From Isoetes taiwanensis (Eukaryota > Streptophyta > Lycopodiopsida > Isoetales > Isoetaceae), in the NCBI GenBank assembly GCA_021234155.1, contig JAJEKV010000487.1, positions 110,339 to 174,338 of the forward strand: a stretch of 64,000 nucleotides of DNA. Reading direction: 5' to 3'. Positions within the stretch are counted from its first letter, which is position 1; the number at the start of each line of letters is the position of its first letter. The translations under genes were made by a program, and so were the position numbers. Positions 12,221 through 22,390 of the stretch are shown here, piece by piece. The notes beneath the pieces are model-generated. The model worked only from the letters and a program-made list of their open reading frames with translations, searched no databases and had not been told where the DNA came from.

Positions 12221-12390
12221 GGAAACCTCCCCAACTTTCTTCCGTGGAAACCTCCCCAACTTTCAATCAAAGCCCGGGGAGGTTTCCAACTGTGCTACCC
12301 TGGGGAGGTTTCCACTGCTTTAACTTTGGAAGGTTTCCATATAAAGTTTTGCTAATAGATTTAACATAATCGCTGGGGAGAGGTTTCCAT
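12221..12390. repeat. GGGGAGGTTTCCA minisatellite, locus 1 (strand-switching)
   Basis: Two copies in the GGAAACCTCCCC orientation are followed by at least four in the opposite GGGGAGGTTTCC orientation, with irregular spacers. The same motif forms a larger array at 15364-15840, 3 kb away. Confidence 0.8.
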
Positions 12391-13656
12391 AGAATCTCAA
12401 AATATCTCGATCACATGATCTTCTCTGTTCTAAATTTATTAGAAGCGGCTCCATTGCCTTTTTTGTTGATGATCATTTCATTTCTATTTTTCTTTCGAGC
12501 ATTTGCTCCGCCCAAATCCAGCTTTTGCATGAAGATTATCTTCAGCACCAGCGGAATCTCACACCCTCGGACAATCTGGAAGGCCTGATAAAGAGTTAGC
12601 AAAGCAAGAAAGCGTATGTTTAAATTATAATGCTTGAGAGTTTTATCATATTTTCTTGTTTACTTGCATTTCTAATCTAAATCGGGCTCATTCCAGCATC
12701 TAGAGCCTTCGCCGACCTCTGAAGACAGGGAGGGAATGTTTTTCGCCTACATTTCGGTGGCTCGCCTTCTTGATCTTCGTTCTGTTGCCCTAATAGAAAT
12801 GGCACAAGATCTACATGTATTTCTTAAACCTAGTTCCTTTTGTTCCTTATAAGTTCTGGCTTCTCCTTTGTGTCTTTTATTTTTGGGCTTTACTGGACTT
12901 GCATTGAGATCACGTTCTTGCTTTCTTGATCGATTAGAAATAAGATCAGAACATTGAACCAGTGTCAACCTCTTCATTCCTTTGCAAAGTTATTTAGTTC
13001 ATCCATCTCTGCTGTAAAAGCTAGGCATCAAATTGATTCACGACTAGTATTGTGGCAGTCATTGCAAGTCTCGTTATTAGCCCTTTGTTATGTCACTGTG
13101 GTATATAGATTCCTATAGAATTGGAGTCATGCTCAGTGTAGGGTTCCTGAATATGTATTTTACATGTTTTCATTGCAATACTTCTACTCGCTAATTAGAC
13201 ATCACAGATGTTGTTTATTTGTTGTTGGCAGATGTATTAAAGAGTCTGATATGTGATCAACATTGAAATGCATTATGCATATAGAGTCACGTGACAAATT
13301 ATTCATTTAAGGTATCATTGCAATTCCAGTTTTTGTTGATGGTTACTTTTGAGATCTGTTTGAATATCAATTTTTTAATGGTTTTTGAGGAAGGAATAAA
13401 TAATGATAGCGAGGTTGAGACAAGTGCTTGATTTAGAAGATGCTTATATTGGGTCATCATGAGACCTAAATACCCTTGAGGGTTCAAAGGTAGATTTGTC
13501 ATTTTAATTGATAAATTAACAGGTGTTTCTTTCTTGCTTTTCGATATTATTATTATGCACTATATAATCAGAAAATTGTGCATAGTAGGAAAGTACAAGA
13601 TCCCCATATTGCTGGTCATACTGATGCTAAGGATCGGCAAACAATTGAGCTTTTCC
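12391..13656. other. Intergenic, no supported gene
   Basis: Short frames only, on both strands (for example 12747-12977 minus, Lys/Arg-rich, no family recognised). Nothing else is seen. Confidence 0.35.
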
Positions 13657-15325
13657 ATCATAAAATCAAAGTACGTCTGCAAATTTAGAGATAACACCTC
13701 GGAGTCAGGAACATTACTTGCTTTTTTTTATGAAAGTTGAAACATGCTAAATAAAGTCATATTTGATAGTATACTATTTCTTTTTTTTGGCAAGAAACAT
13801 GTTGTTTCTGGTATTCAGCCAACTGCAATTCATTTGGAAAATTATCTTGGGGCAATAAAAAACTAGATCAGATTGCAGGTCATAATCTCTTTCTATGACG
13901 ACTCAATCAACAATAGAAGCGTATTCTGATCAAGCAAGGCAAATCAATAGTGTAAAAACTTGACATCTGATGGCAAATGCATAATGACTAATGTGCAAAG
14001 GTTTAAACAAATAGAAAGATTAACCCTTTTGTTGACTAGGCATCATTGTTCATTTGTTATTTTCACAAAATTACCTTCCATTCCTGCAACATAATATAAA
14101 TAATCTTGGAGCATGTTATCATTTTTCAAAATTTTGAAACAAGCATGCTACAATTCAGACATTGCCATCAGTGTAGTATATCAAATCTTGAGTGGATAAA
14201 TTTTATTAACGCCAAAGGTACTATGAAATTCCTTAGTGTGATAATTAGATCATAAAATCAAAGTACGTCTGTAAATTTAGAGAGAACACCTCGGAATCAG
14301 GAACATTACTTGCTTTTTTTTTAGGGAAAATTCCAATTATACCCCTCAAGTTTGCAAAAATTCCAAAATACCCTCCAAATGAAGAGCATTTTTGGAAAAA
14401 AAGTAATAGAGTTTTTGTTGATCCTCAAATGCAAAAGTTGTCTTCACAAACATTATAGATTAGGATTAGATCTTTCGAACAACATCAAAATTCATCGAAA
14501 TTGGAGTTGAAATTCACAAGTTATGCTCATTTATGTTGTTTTTTACATCACTTACTTAAAACACTAAGCTTCCAACTCCGTTTTAGACGATTCTACTGCT
14601 ATCGGATAGTTCTTATTCATATCTACAAATTTCATGAACGACACTTTTTTAATTGATTGATCACAAGAAACTTATTGCCATCGAGATAAATACCCTATAT
14701 TTTTTCTAGTGGTGGCGAAATTCAAGCACTAAATTTCATAGGCAACATGTGTGATCGGGGCTTCACATTACCAATAACTCATTATGTTATACATAACTAA
14801 AGAACATTCGATTATTTTTGAAGGGCAATGAAGGGAAGGGAAGGGCAATGAAGGGGTGAAGGGCAATCAAGCACCCTATACACCACCAATAAAAAAAAGA
14901 CCCCTATATCTAGGGGTATTTTTGGAATATTTGTAAACTTGAAGGGTATACTTGGAATTTTCCCTTTTTTTTTTTATGAAAGTTGAACATGCTAAATAAA
15001 GTCATATTTGACAATATACTAGTTTTTTTCTTGGCAAAAAACGTGTTGTTTCTGGTATTCAGCCAACTGCAATTCATCTGGGAAATTATCTTGGGGCAAT
15101 AAAAAACTGGATCAGATTGCAGGTCACAATCTCTTTCTATGACGACTCAATCAGCAATAGAAGCGTATTCTGACCAAGCAAGGCAAATCAATAGTGCAAA
15201 AGCTTGACATCTGATGGCAAATGCATAATGACTAATGTGCAAAGGTTTAAACAAATATAAAGATTAACCCTTTTGTTGACTAGGCACCATTGTTCATTTG
15301 TTATTTTGACAATATTACCTTCATT
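13657..15325. repeat. Duplicated segment of about 430 bp (second copy carries a TIR element)
   Basis: 13657-14080 and 14249-15325 align throughout, sharing for example ATAAAATCAAAGTACGTCTG, GTTGTTTCTGGTATTCAGCC and TTAACCCTTTTGTTGACTAG, with roughly 93 percent identity by eye. The second copy is interrupted by the element at 14323-14965. No coding potential was recognised. Confidence 0.9.
14323..14965. mobile_element. 643 bp TIR element (MITE-like) inserted in a T-tract
   Basis: It starts AGGGAAAATTCCAA and ends with the reverse complement TTGGAATTTTCCCT; further inside, TATACCCCTCAAGTTTGC pairs imperfectly with GTAAACTTGAAGGGTATA. The paralogous segment at 13657 shows the uninterrupted site with 8 T. 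Here 9 T precede and 11 T follow the element, which fits an 8-9 bp target duplication (hAT- or Mutator-like), though length is ambiguous in a T-run. It encodes no transposase. Confidence 0.88.
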
Positions 15326-15363
15326 CAACCATAGGAAAATCAAGATGAACTATAAACATTCTG

Positions 15364-15840
15364 TGGAAACCTCCCCTAGTTTCCTTGGAAAATTGGGGAG
15401 GTTTCCATTAAAATATTTAAAAAAAATACCGTAGTTAATAAAGGCGGGTGTAATTAATAAAAGATGTTTACGCAACCACCGAGATGGATAATAAAAAAGC
15501 ACGTGGATCGAGGCGAATCGTGAAGGGCTTTTTTTTTCTAAATTTTATGGGAAACCTCCCCAATTTTCCATGGAAACCTCCCCTATTTTCGAATATGGAA
15601 ACCTCCCCTAGTTTTCCAGGAAAGTTGGGGAGGTTTCCAGGGAAAGGTGGGGAGGTTTCCATGGAAACCTCCCCTACTTACCAAAATGGAAACCTCCCCA
15701 GGTCTACATGGAAAGTTGGGGAGGTTTCCAGGGAAAGGTGGGGAGGTTTCCGGGAAGATGAGGGAGGTTTCCAGGGAAAGTTGGGGAGGTTTCCACTGAA
15801 AGTGGGGGAGGTTTCCACGGAAAATTGGGGAGGTTTCCGT
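15364..15840. repeat. GGGGAGGTTTCCA minisatellite, locus 2 (large inverted arrangement)
   Basis: A small cluster at 15364-15412 and a dense array at 15548-15840 hold more than a dozen copies. On the left they read mostly as GGAAACCTCCCC, on the right as GGGGAGGTTTCC, so the two halves can pair. The array is free of stops in several frames on both strands, producing artefact ORFs of Pro/Trp/Gly-rich sequence that I do not call as genes. The switch in orientation lies around 15620-15710. Confidence 0.88.
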
Positions 15841-17597
15841 TGAAGTCCAACCAAATCGCGCGTAGAAAAAACCGATTTCTATTGTCTCTAAGAAAAGAGA
15901 GGTAGGGGTGAGGGAGCACATAGTGTCATGGAGGGGGTATAATTAGTTATTGAGCTGAGTTACGTCAACCCACAATATCGAGTGTTATGGATAATAAATA
16001 GTTTGTGTCTGCCCCTAAATAACAACATTTTCCATCGCTTTTATTTTATTCAAAGAATGTCATGGAAGCAGATAGTTTGTGTATGCCCTTAACATTTGCT
16101 ATCAGTCCTTTTTTTATTGAATATATACATTGGATTTATTTTATAGCATCTCAACTTTGCCATTGTTGGAGACGATGGACTTGGGTCTTAAAAGAAAGAA
16201 TATTGTGGTAAGGTTACCTCTCGCAATTGAAAAACTATAATTTCATCCTTGATGATTTATCAAATTATCAATGTTTTGCAAACAAAGCATGAGAATCTTC
16301 CACATTTGATCGTGTTAATTGCCAAGTTCAAGATTTGGATATAGGCTGGTTGATAATAATTTCCAAGTTTAGGAACTGCATCCAAATGCAAATATATCAA
16401 ATGTCTCAACATGTCTCAATAGAAATTTCACCGAAACTTGAAACTTGATATTAAGGCATGCTATGTTAGGCAAGATAAACACTACGAATACTAATTTGCA
16501 AGTATTTAATTGAAGGCTGGCAACAATGGAATAATAAACAAAAATGTAGCTCCAATTGAAATTACGTAACATAAAGGCTTTAAATGTAGAATAAATAGAA
16601 CACTTTTGAGATGTTCAATCAATGTATCAGAGTGTGTAGAAAATGCAATGTCTTTATACTCAGGTGTACTTTGGAGTAGGTTGATGGAAAGGGTGGGAAC
16701 AACCCTGCTACGCACATGCGCCTAAGTTTTGAGCATTTAAGTTCTCAAATATTGTCTTCGCCTGTTCCTTTAGACCTATCAAGTTGTTATACTAAGAAAT
16801 CAAAGGGCTTTGCAATAACATAACCATTTACACAGGTCCTATAACCATTTACAAAGGCCCTAAGTGATGTGCCTTTATAAGGTTTGTAATGGTACAATAT
16901 CTATCAAAAAAACCATTGAAGAAGACGGGAGCATTTTGCAGCTTTCGAGCTTGCCCAAGAAGCGCATCTTTTCAATGCAAACTATAAAATTTATTCAAGG
17001 TTTCAAGAATGAAAACATTTTGCACCTCGCAGGTTACCCAAGAAGCACCTATCCGTTCAATGTAATCAACATTTCAAGAATGCATGGCAAAAGTAATGCT
17101 TACAGACTGATTTGTAAGGGAACACGTGAGCCCAGTCTAATGCTGCCATATAACGGAGCCATGTTTTATGCTCTCCCCCCAAGCTGAGACCACTTTAAAC
17201 CCAACTGCACCATTAATATACGTCAGATTTCAGCAAGCGAAGTTGTTGATCTATGTGCAGGAAGCCCAAGAAATTTGTATTATATCCCTTCGCTCTGGTG
17301 CCCTGAAGCTCTGTTGTGATGTCAAATACCAACATTGGCAATTGTTTAAGTTCTAACCTATAACAACATGAAAATCTAAAACGTTGAAAATTTTTATCAG
17401 AATTATCGAAGACGCCATTAGAAGGGATGTCATCTCCAATACCTTTTTACAGGGCCACAGTGGCTTGCATGCTTCTAACATCTAGTGGTATATAGTCTAC
17501 ATATGTTCAGAGCTTGAACAATGTGAACACAAAGTTGCAGCTTACAAAAAATCAACTGACCTTTTACAAGGCTATGATACAACGGGCCTTTAATTCA
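15841..17597. other. Intergenic, no supported gene
   Basis: An open frame at 16864-17187 (plus, 107 codons) covers a two-copy tandem repeat with a period of about 84 bp (16932-17083; cores CATTTTGCA and TTTCAAGAATG), so its openness is probably incidental. Nothing else is recognised. Confidence 0.35.
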
Positions 17598-17623
17598 TCC
17601 TCGCTGCTAGCTAGCAGCGAGGA
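17598..17623. repeat. 26 bp perfect palindrome
   Basis: The sequence is TCCTCGCTGCTAG followed directly by its reverse complement CTAGCAGCGAGGA, with no spacer. It sits 3 bases from the larger palindrome at 17627-17686. Confidence 0.95.
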
Positions 17624-17626
17624 AGT

Positions 17627-17686
17627 AATGGCACTGTAGTACATGTTGGAAGGCTATAGCCTTCTAACATGTACTACATTGCCATT
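17627..17686. repeat. 60 bp near-perfect palindrome without spacer
   Basis: The left arm starts AATGGCACTGTAGTACATG and the right arm ends CATGTACTACATTGCCATT, with centre GGCTATAGCC. Only two of 30 arm positions mismatch. It could extrude as a cruciform or derive from a foldback element; no gene is adjacent. Confidence 0.95.
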
Positions 17687-19024
17687 TCTGATCGAATGTT
17701 ATATTCTCTTTTCTTGAATAGACATTGCAGACTATCCTGCAAGACAAACTTCAAAGAATGACCAAAGAAGAAACTAATATAATATATAACCGCGGGAAGC
17801 ATAGAATGGCCTCTTAAATTAAAGCAAGCTCTGTAGCATTTTCCTTATATACTATATGGCATCCTCACATAGTACTGAATTTGTATACGCGTTCCTTGTG
17901 CCAAAAGCTAGTGAATCATGCATGTGCGAGCAGACAATCAATATGTAATTTGTAATACTTCCACGTCCCTGTTGGCGCAACATGATACCTTGCAAAATGC
18001 ATTAATAAGATGCCAACCTCGGCTACTTTTTAACATATACAATTACCCAGCCTTATAGGCAATAAGAGCTTATTTGCATCCTAACAATCCGAACTTGCAA
18101 TAACTCATATATATATGAAGAACAAAGATATCGTAGAATATATAGCCATCACTTGCATGTTGAGATGAGGCTGCGAAGACGTGCCGTATTATAGGTATTT
18201 GCTAGATAAAGAAGGAATGCACTTCTCTGATTTAGTATCTTATTGCCTCCCTGCTCATACATCTCCACATCTTAAATTGTTATTGCAACTATATAAAAGA
18301 AAATTGCAGTGATGATGCACTCCATTTTGCATTCTGTAGAAAGTCTTAAAAATGACAGATAAAAGTTTTAAAACCAAGAAGGCAAAAACGAAATTACCTG
18401 AGACAATGGAATTACCTGAGAGGTAGCTCTATAAGCTAGGCAGTGAGCAAAAATTATATGCTAAAGCCGTAGCTACATATTCCAGAAATCATCTGTTGCT
18501 TTTCTCATCTATGGAAGTAAATCTGCAAGGAATTGCTGCTTTATGCATCTTGTACATGAAATTCAAATATGGGTTTTGAAGTGGGCAGCAATTTGAGAGT
18601 AGAACCATAGCAAACAATCAAAAGTTACCTAAAAGACATGTACACCAGTCTCCTTCAGTGCACATAATTTTAAAGTAGTGCGAGAAGCAAATCTGCAAAG
18701 ACTTGTTGCTTTCTGCATCCTATATGTGAAATTTGAATATCGTTATAAACTGGATTTCGTCCAATTTTTTCAAGCATGAATGGAACAACATCCAGAAATA
18801 CGTACTTTTATAAGAAGATGCCCTAAATGGATGCAGCCCATGTATAATCTAGGCTTCAATCAATATCTGAAGCTAATGTTGTGCCAGCATTCCCAGATAC
18901 AAATGAATATAACATCAGCATATTGGTGGAGATCAACATGTAAAATATTTAAGAACATTATCTTAAGCTCACCTGGAAAATGATATTTATGCAGATAATA
19001 AACAATACTTAAAGAATGAAGAAA
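17687..19024. other. Intergenic, no supported gene
   Basis: A diverged direct duplication of about 75 bp is visible (about 18510-18585 and 18684-18758, sharing AATCTGCAA, TTGCTGCTTT-like and TGAAATT-AATAT blocks). No coding region is recognised. Confidence 0.35.
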
Positions 19025-19069
19025 CCATGATTCTATTAATTTGAAATTATTCCACGATTTTGAACCCAC

Positions 19070-19500
19070 CGGGTGTGAATTTCGGGGTTGTTAGTTTTGG
19101 GGCCCCATGTGTCAGTTCAGGGTTGTCAGTTTCGGGGCTGTTAGTTTCAGGGCTCCCGCCTAGTTCTAATTTTTGATTTCCCCCTGAGTGTTGGTTTTAA
19201 GCTTCCCGCCCAGTGTTACTTTTAAGTTTCCCCCCTACTATTAAAATTTGGATTTCCCGCCTAGTGTTATGGGCTTCCCACGGAATACAAATTTTGGGGT
19301 TAAGTTGGTTCTTTTTTCTTCTTGAATGGGAACGTCTTTATCTGGCGCCTGGCGCCTAGCGGTCAGGCGAGTTTTATTGTTTCTCTCTTTTTTCTTCCCC
19401 TGGTGCCTAGCGGCCAATGCGAGTTCCTGGCGCCTAGCGCTGAGTAGGCTCCTGGCACCTGGCACCAATACGAACTCTTGGCGCCTCAACTAGAGCCTCA
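19070..19500. repeat. Mixed GC-rich minisatellites
   Basis: First come several copies of GTTAGTTT(C/T)GGGG-like and GATTTCCCGCCTAGTGTT-like units. They are followed by repeats built on CTGGCGCCTAGCG (about 19336-19490). It is non-coding by appearance. Confidence 0.7.
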
Positions 19501-19829
19501 ACGCGCGAGCTCCTATTCTTACCTTCTATGAGTTCGATGGGCTCTAGTTTGGCAAGTGTTTAATAGATTTACCTTGGTGAAGCAGCCAGGCAAGAGAAAT
19601 CAAAGCTCTTCAGCTCTTTGCAAATTGAGGTAAGAAAATCACCTCTTTTCTTCATCTATCTAGAAATTTTTAGCTATAATGGATGACATGGGTGCTTTCA
19701 GGCTTGAAATTGAGAAATGGGTATTGTCAAATCGATTAAGTTCCTATATAATACTCTTGGAATGCTTTTAATTATCTGCTTTCAGATTTTATGAGAAATG
19801 AGGGGAAGCGAAAGGTGATTGTTAGATCC

Positions 19830-20310
19830 TTCTCTGCCACATCTCGCACTTAGCGTGAAGGGAGGGGGAGGATTTTTTTTTTCCCCCTTCCTATTTTGCC
19901 TTGTCGCGCTAAGCACGAGATGTGGCAGAGAAAGTTTACTATTCTTGTCATACAACATCCAATTGGACTAAGTATATTGATCTGAAAGGTTAAATTCTTA
20001 GTTTTTTTACAACATGAATTTGTATTTTTGCATTACCCCCGCGCGTAGCGCGAGATGTGACAAAGAATGGGTTGCTATTCTTCCCATGTGACATCTAATT
20101 TGTACAACTAAAATTTAAATTCTTGCATTAACCCTCGCGCTTAGCGCGAGATGTGGCAAAGAAGAGTATGCTATCCTTGCCATTGCCACCTCCAATTGGA
20201 CATAGTATATTGATCTGAAAGGTCAAAATCTTAGTCTTTTTATAGCTAAAATTTGTATTTTTGCATCAATTCTCGCGTTAAGCACGAGGTATGGCAGAGA
20301 AGGGTCTCTA
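19830..20310. repeat. Tandem repeat carrying palindrome CTCGCGCTTAGCGCGAG
   Basis: Each unit has the palindrome followed by ATGTGGCAGAGAA and then about 90 bp with TTGGACTAAGTATATTGATC-like text. Direct copies start near 19905, 20040, 20135 and 20272. One inverted copy at about 19832 pairs with the 19905 copy across a G-rich/C-rich spacer. Confidence 0.8.
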
Positions 20311-20757
20311 TCCTTGCAACGTGACCTCGAATCAGATCTAATATATTGGTCTAAAAGATTAGAATCTTAACTTTTCTACAACTAAAGTTCATGTAAATAG
20401 ACCATTTTTCTACTATATTTCTGCAAAATTTTCATAAAATTAATTTTTAATGCGTATTTTATGTTCGTATTTTAATGCTTTGGTCAATCTTAGACCAGAT
20501 TCTTTGGAAATTGAAGCCTTAAAATCCTATCTGTTACTCCAAAGAACCTCAAAATCAAGTGTGAAAGACACACTTTTATGCCATTTTCAAAAAAATGAAA
20601 TGTGGAATAATTTCAAATTAACGGAATCGTGGTTAAGAGGAAACATTGAGATATAGATTCTTCAAAACTTGAACAATCTGGCATCAAAGTAAAATCAACA
20701 AAACAGCAGGAACTATTGGCAGGGATGGCTTCACACCACGAGGGGATCTAGGAAGCT

Positions 20758-20883
20758 ATGGCGAACTTGATTCTATGCACTTCTGGGATGACTGCACAAA
20801 GCTTGGATGCTTTAGTGCAGAAAACAGTCATTTTGGATGCACCACCATTGGATCCAGTAATACCAGCTCCTCTTGCTGCTTAG
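20758..20883 (+). other. Possible terminal exon of an unknown gene, next to the LTR
   Basis: After an acceptor-like ATCTAG, an open stretch from an ATG runs 41 codons (begins MANLILCTSGMTAQSLDAL) to TAG, with a natural-looking composition. The LTR starts 63 bp downstream. The family is not recognised and no upstream exon could be joined. Confidence 0.25.
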
Positions 20884-20946
20884 GAAATGCATGGGTAAAA
20901 AATCTCAGGTACAGAGTCAGAGCTTCAATGAAAAGCGAAATTTTGT

Positions 20947-21670
20947 TGTTAGCACACCAGCCCTACCGGGCCTACGGCCTTTCCTGTTATCCATGTGTCA
21001 TTTCCACCTCAGCCAAATCTGAGATGGCATGCAAATGTACCATTAGATCTAAGCTTTTTCTCATCCACGGTCACCAAAATTAGAAAAGCCTTAAAAATTG
21101 GAGAACGGGGATAGCAAAGGAAGTCGATCCCCTGCTTTGTCATAGCTCGTTATCAATCCCCTGCTCTGTCATAGCGAGAAGCTACAAACGGTCAGGTCCC
21201 AACACTTTTCAACCCACTCTGCAAAGTGTGCACAGGAGGGGCGGATGGAGTGGACTACCCTCAGCCATGTTCCTATGCCAGCCAAATCCAGTTGCCATGA
21301 ATTCTGTCTGCAATGATGTCTGGAGGCCAAGCCGTCGGTCAAACCCCCTTGAGTCTGAGCCTTGGGTAGGTTTCCCCCTTTGGTTATTATTATTCATATT
21401 GATGTTGTTGTTTATGTGATGATCATGATGTGTTCATCCTTCGAGGTGATTGTATTGATATATTGTTATTATGTGCTCATGTTTGTACACGCTTTCGCAG
21501 ATAGGTTGACCCGAAGGGAGATGGGTGAATGACACATCCACTCTTCCCTTGCTGGCTCATTCCACTGGGAGTGGAGTCAGGTGGGTGGCCCCTGCCAGTT
21601 TGGCTGACAGGGGGAATGCTCCGTCTTCTAATACGATGTGTGCATCGTATAAGAAGTAGGGGACGTCACA
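20947..21670 (+). mobile_element. 5' LTR of an LTR retrotransposon
   Basis: The right edge is well defined: GGGGACGTCACA ends in CA one base before the tRNA primer-binding site at 21672. The left edge is set at TGTTAGCACACC, the first TG-starting block that fits a TG...CA LTR (724 bp), and is less certain. It contains cis module copy C (20989-21083). No second LTR copy is present in the window, so neither its length nor the target duplication can be confirmed. Confidence 0.62.
20989..21083 (+). promoter_or_regulatory. CCACGTGTC-type cis module, copy C (inside the LTR)
   Basis: CCATGTGTCA, ACCATTAGATCTAAGC and CATCCACGGTCACCAAAATTAG occur in the same order as in copies A and B, in the region expected for LTR U3 regulatory sequence. 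Confidence 0.4.
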
Positions 21671-21671
21671 G

Positions 21672-21683
21672 TGGTATCAGAGC
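21672..21683 (+). other. Primer-binding site, initiator tRNA-Met
   Basis: TGGTATCAGAGC is the standard plant LTR-retrotransposon primer-binding site, complementary to the 3' end of initiator tRNA-Met, placed one base after the LTR's terminal CA. Pairing weakens after 12 bases. Confidence 0.9.
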
Positions 21684-21891
21684 ATGATCTTGGTAGACCA
21701 AGATCGAGCACTGACCATTTTCCCATAGGACTAACAGTAGACTTCAAGTCTTGGGAATAGCCACCCAAGCAAGAACCTCAAAAATTGGAAAAAAAAAAAA
21801 TCCAATTTCTAGAGCAGTAAATAGGTTAATGCTAAGTTAGTAGTAAGTTTTAGCAAAAACCCAACCAAATTTGGCCAAAAAGAGGTGACCC

Positions 21892-21954
21892 CTCACAGAG
21901 TGCGCCCAAACCAAATCCGCCATTCTCGGATTTGCTCCTCGCGCACTGTGTGAG
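21892..21954 (+). repeat. 63 bp two-stem hairpin, copy 1
   Basis: Outer arms CTCACAGAGTGCGC and GCGCACTGTGTGAG pair over 14 positions with one mismatch. After an internal loop, inner arms CAAATCCG and CGGATTTG pair perfectly around CCATTCT. It lies 222 bp after the primer-binding site. Confidence 0.95.
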
Positions 21955-22103
21955 TGGTGACCCATGTTGACCTAGTTAGATGCATAATTTAGCTAATCTG
22001 ATAGTCCAATTCAGCTTATTCCTTAGATTCTAGCTAGTTTTGCATGTTAGAGCACTAAGAAACTCCTTATAAATTGAAAATTAGGCCCAAAAAGAGGTGA
22101 CCC

Positions 22104-22166
22104 CTCACATAGTGCGCCCAGACCAAATCCGCCATTCTCGGATTTGCTCCTCGCGCACTGTGTGAG
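22104..22166 (+). repeat. 63 bp two-stem hairpin, copy 2
   Basis: Same structure; the outer mismatch position is T (a T-G wobble). It shares the flanking AAAAAGAGGTGACCC with copy 1 and lies 225 bp upstream of the H3-like ORF. Confidence 0.95.
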
Positions 22167-22278
22167 TGGTGGATGCTTTCTGGCTAAATAAACCTAATGT
22201 ACACTTGATATCTACACTAATACCTTCTAGATTGGCCTAATATGGAATTGCAGGTCCAAACCCTAAATTACCCCTACC

Positions 22279-22300
22279 TATAAGTAGAAAATTAGGGTTC
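22279..22300 (+). promoter_or_regulatory. TATA/AGGGTT promoter of the H3-like gene
   Basis: TATAAGTAG is followed by ATTAGGGTTCCTC, about 110 bp before the start codon, a normal plant core-promoter spacing with a CT-rich leader (CTCTCCTCACCTCC). The same TATA plus AGGGTT pairing precedes the second cassette at 24366-24385. Confidence 0.6.
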
Positions 22301-22390
22301 CTCATTTACTCTCCTCACCTCCAGCAAACAGCTCCTCGTCCCAGAAGACGATTTTTAGGCGCCAGGAGTCGGATTGCTTCGATACAAAAC

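Larger units (their letters stand above)
19025..20632. mobile_element. TIR-bounded repeat block, 1.6 kb
   Basis: 31 bp arms at 19025-19055 and 20602-20632 are reverse complements with 3 mismatches (core GTGGAATAATTTCAAATTAA). Between them lie GC-rich minisatellites and palindromic tandem repeats but no transposase. No target duplication is visible at the outer edges, so the arms may be internal to a larger element; the mobile-element call is inference from the inverted arms. Confidence 0.5.

Noticed and set aside
15468-15921. Open frames of 64-119 codons on both strands over the GGGGAGGTTTCC array
   Set aside because: Pure translations of the minisatellite, open on both strands because of the repeat unit.
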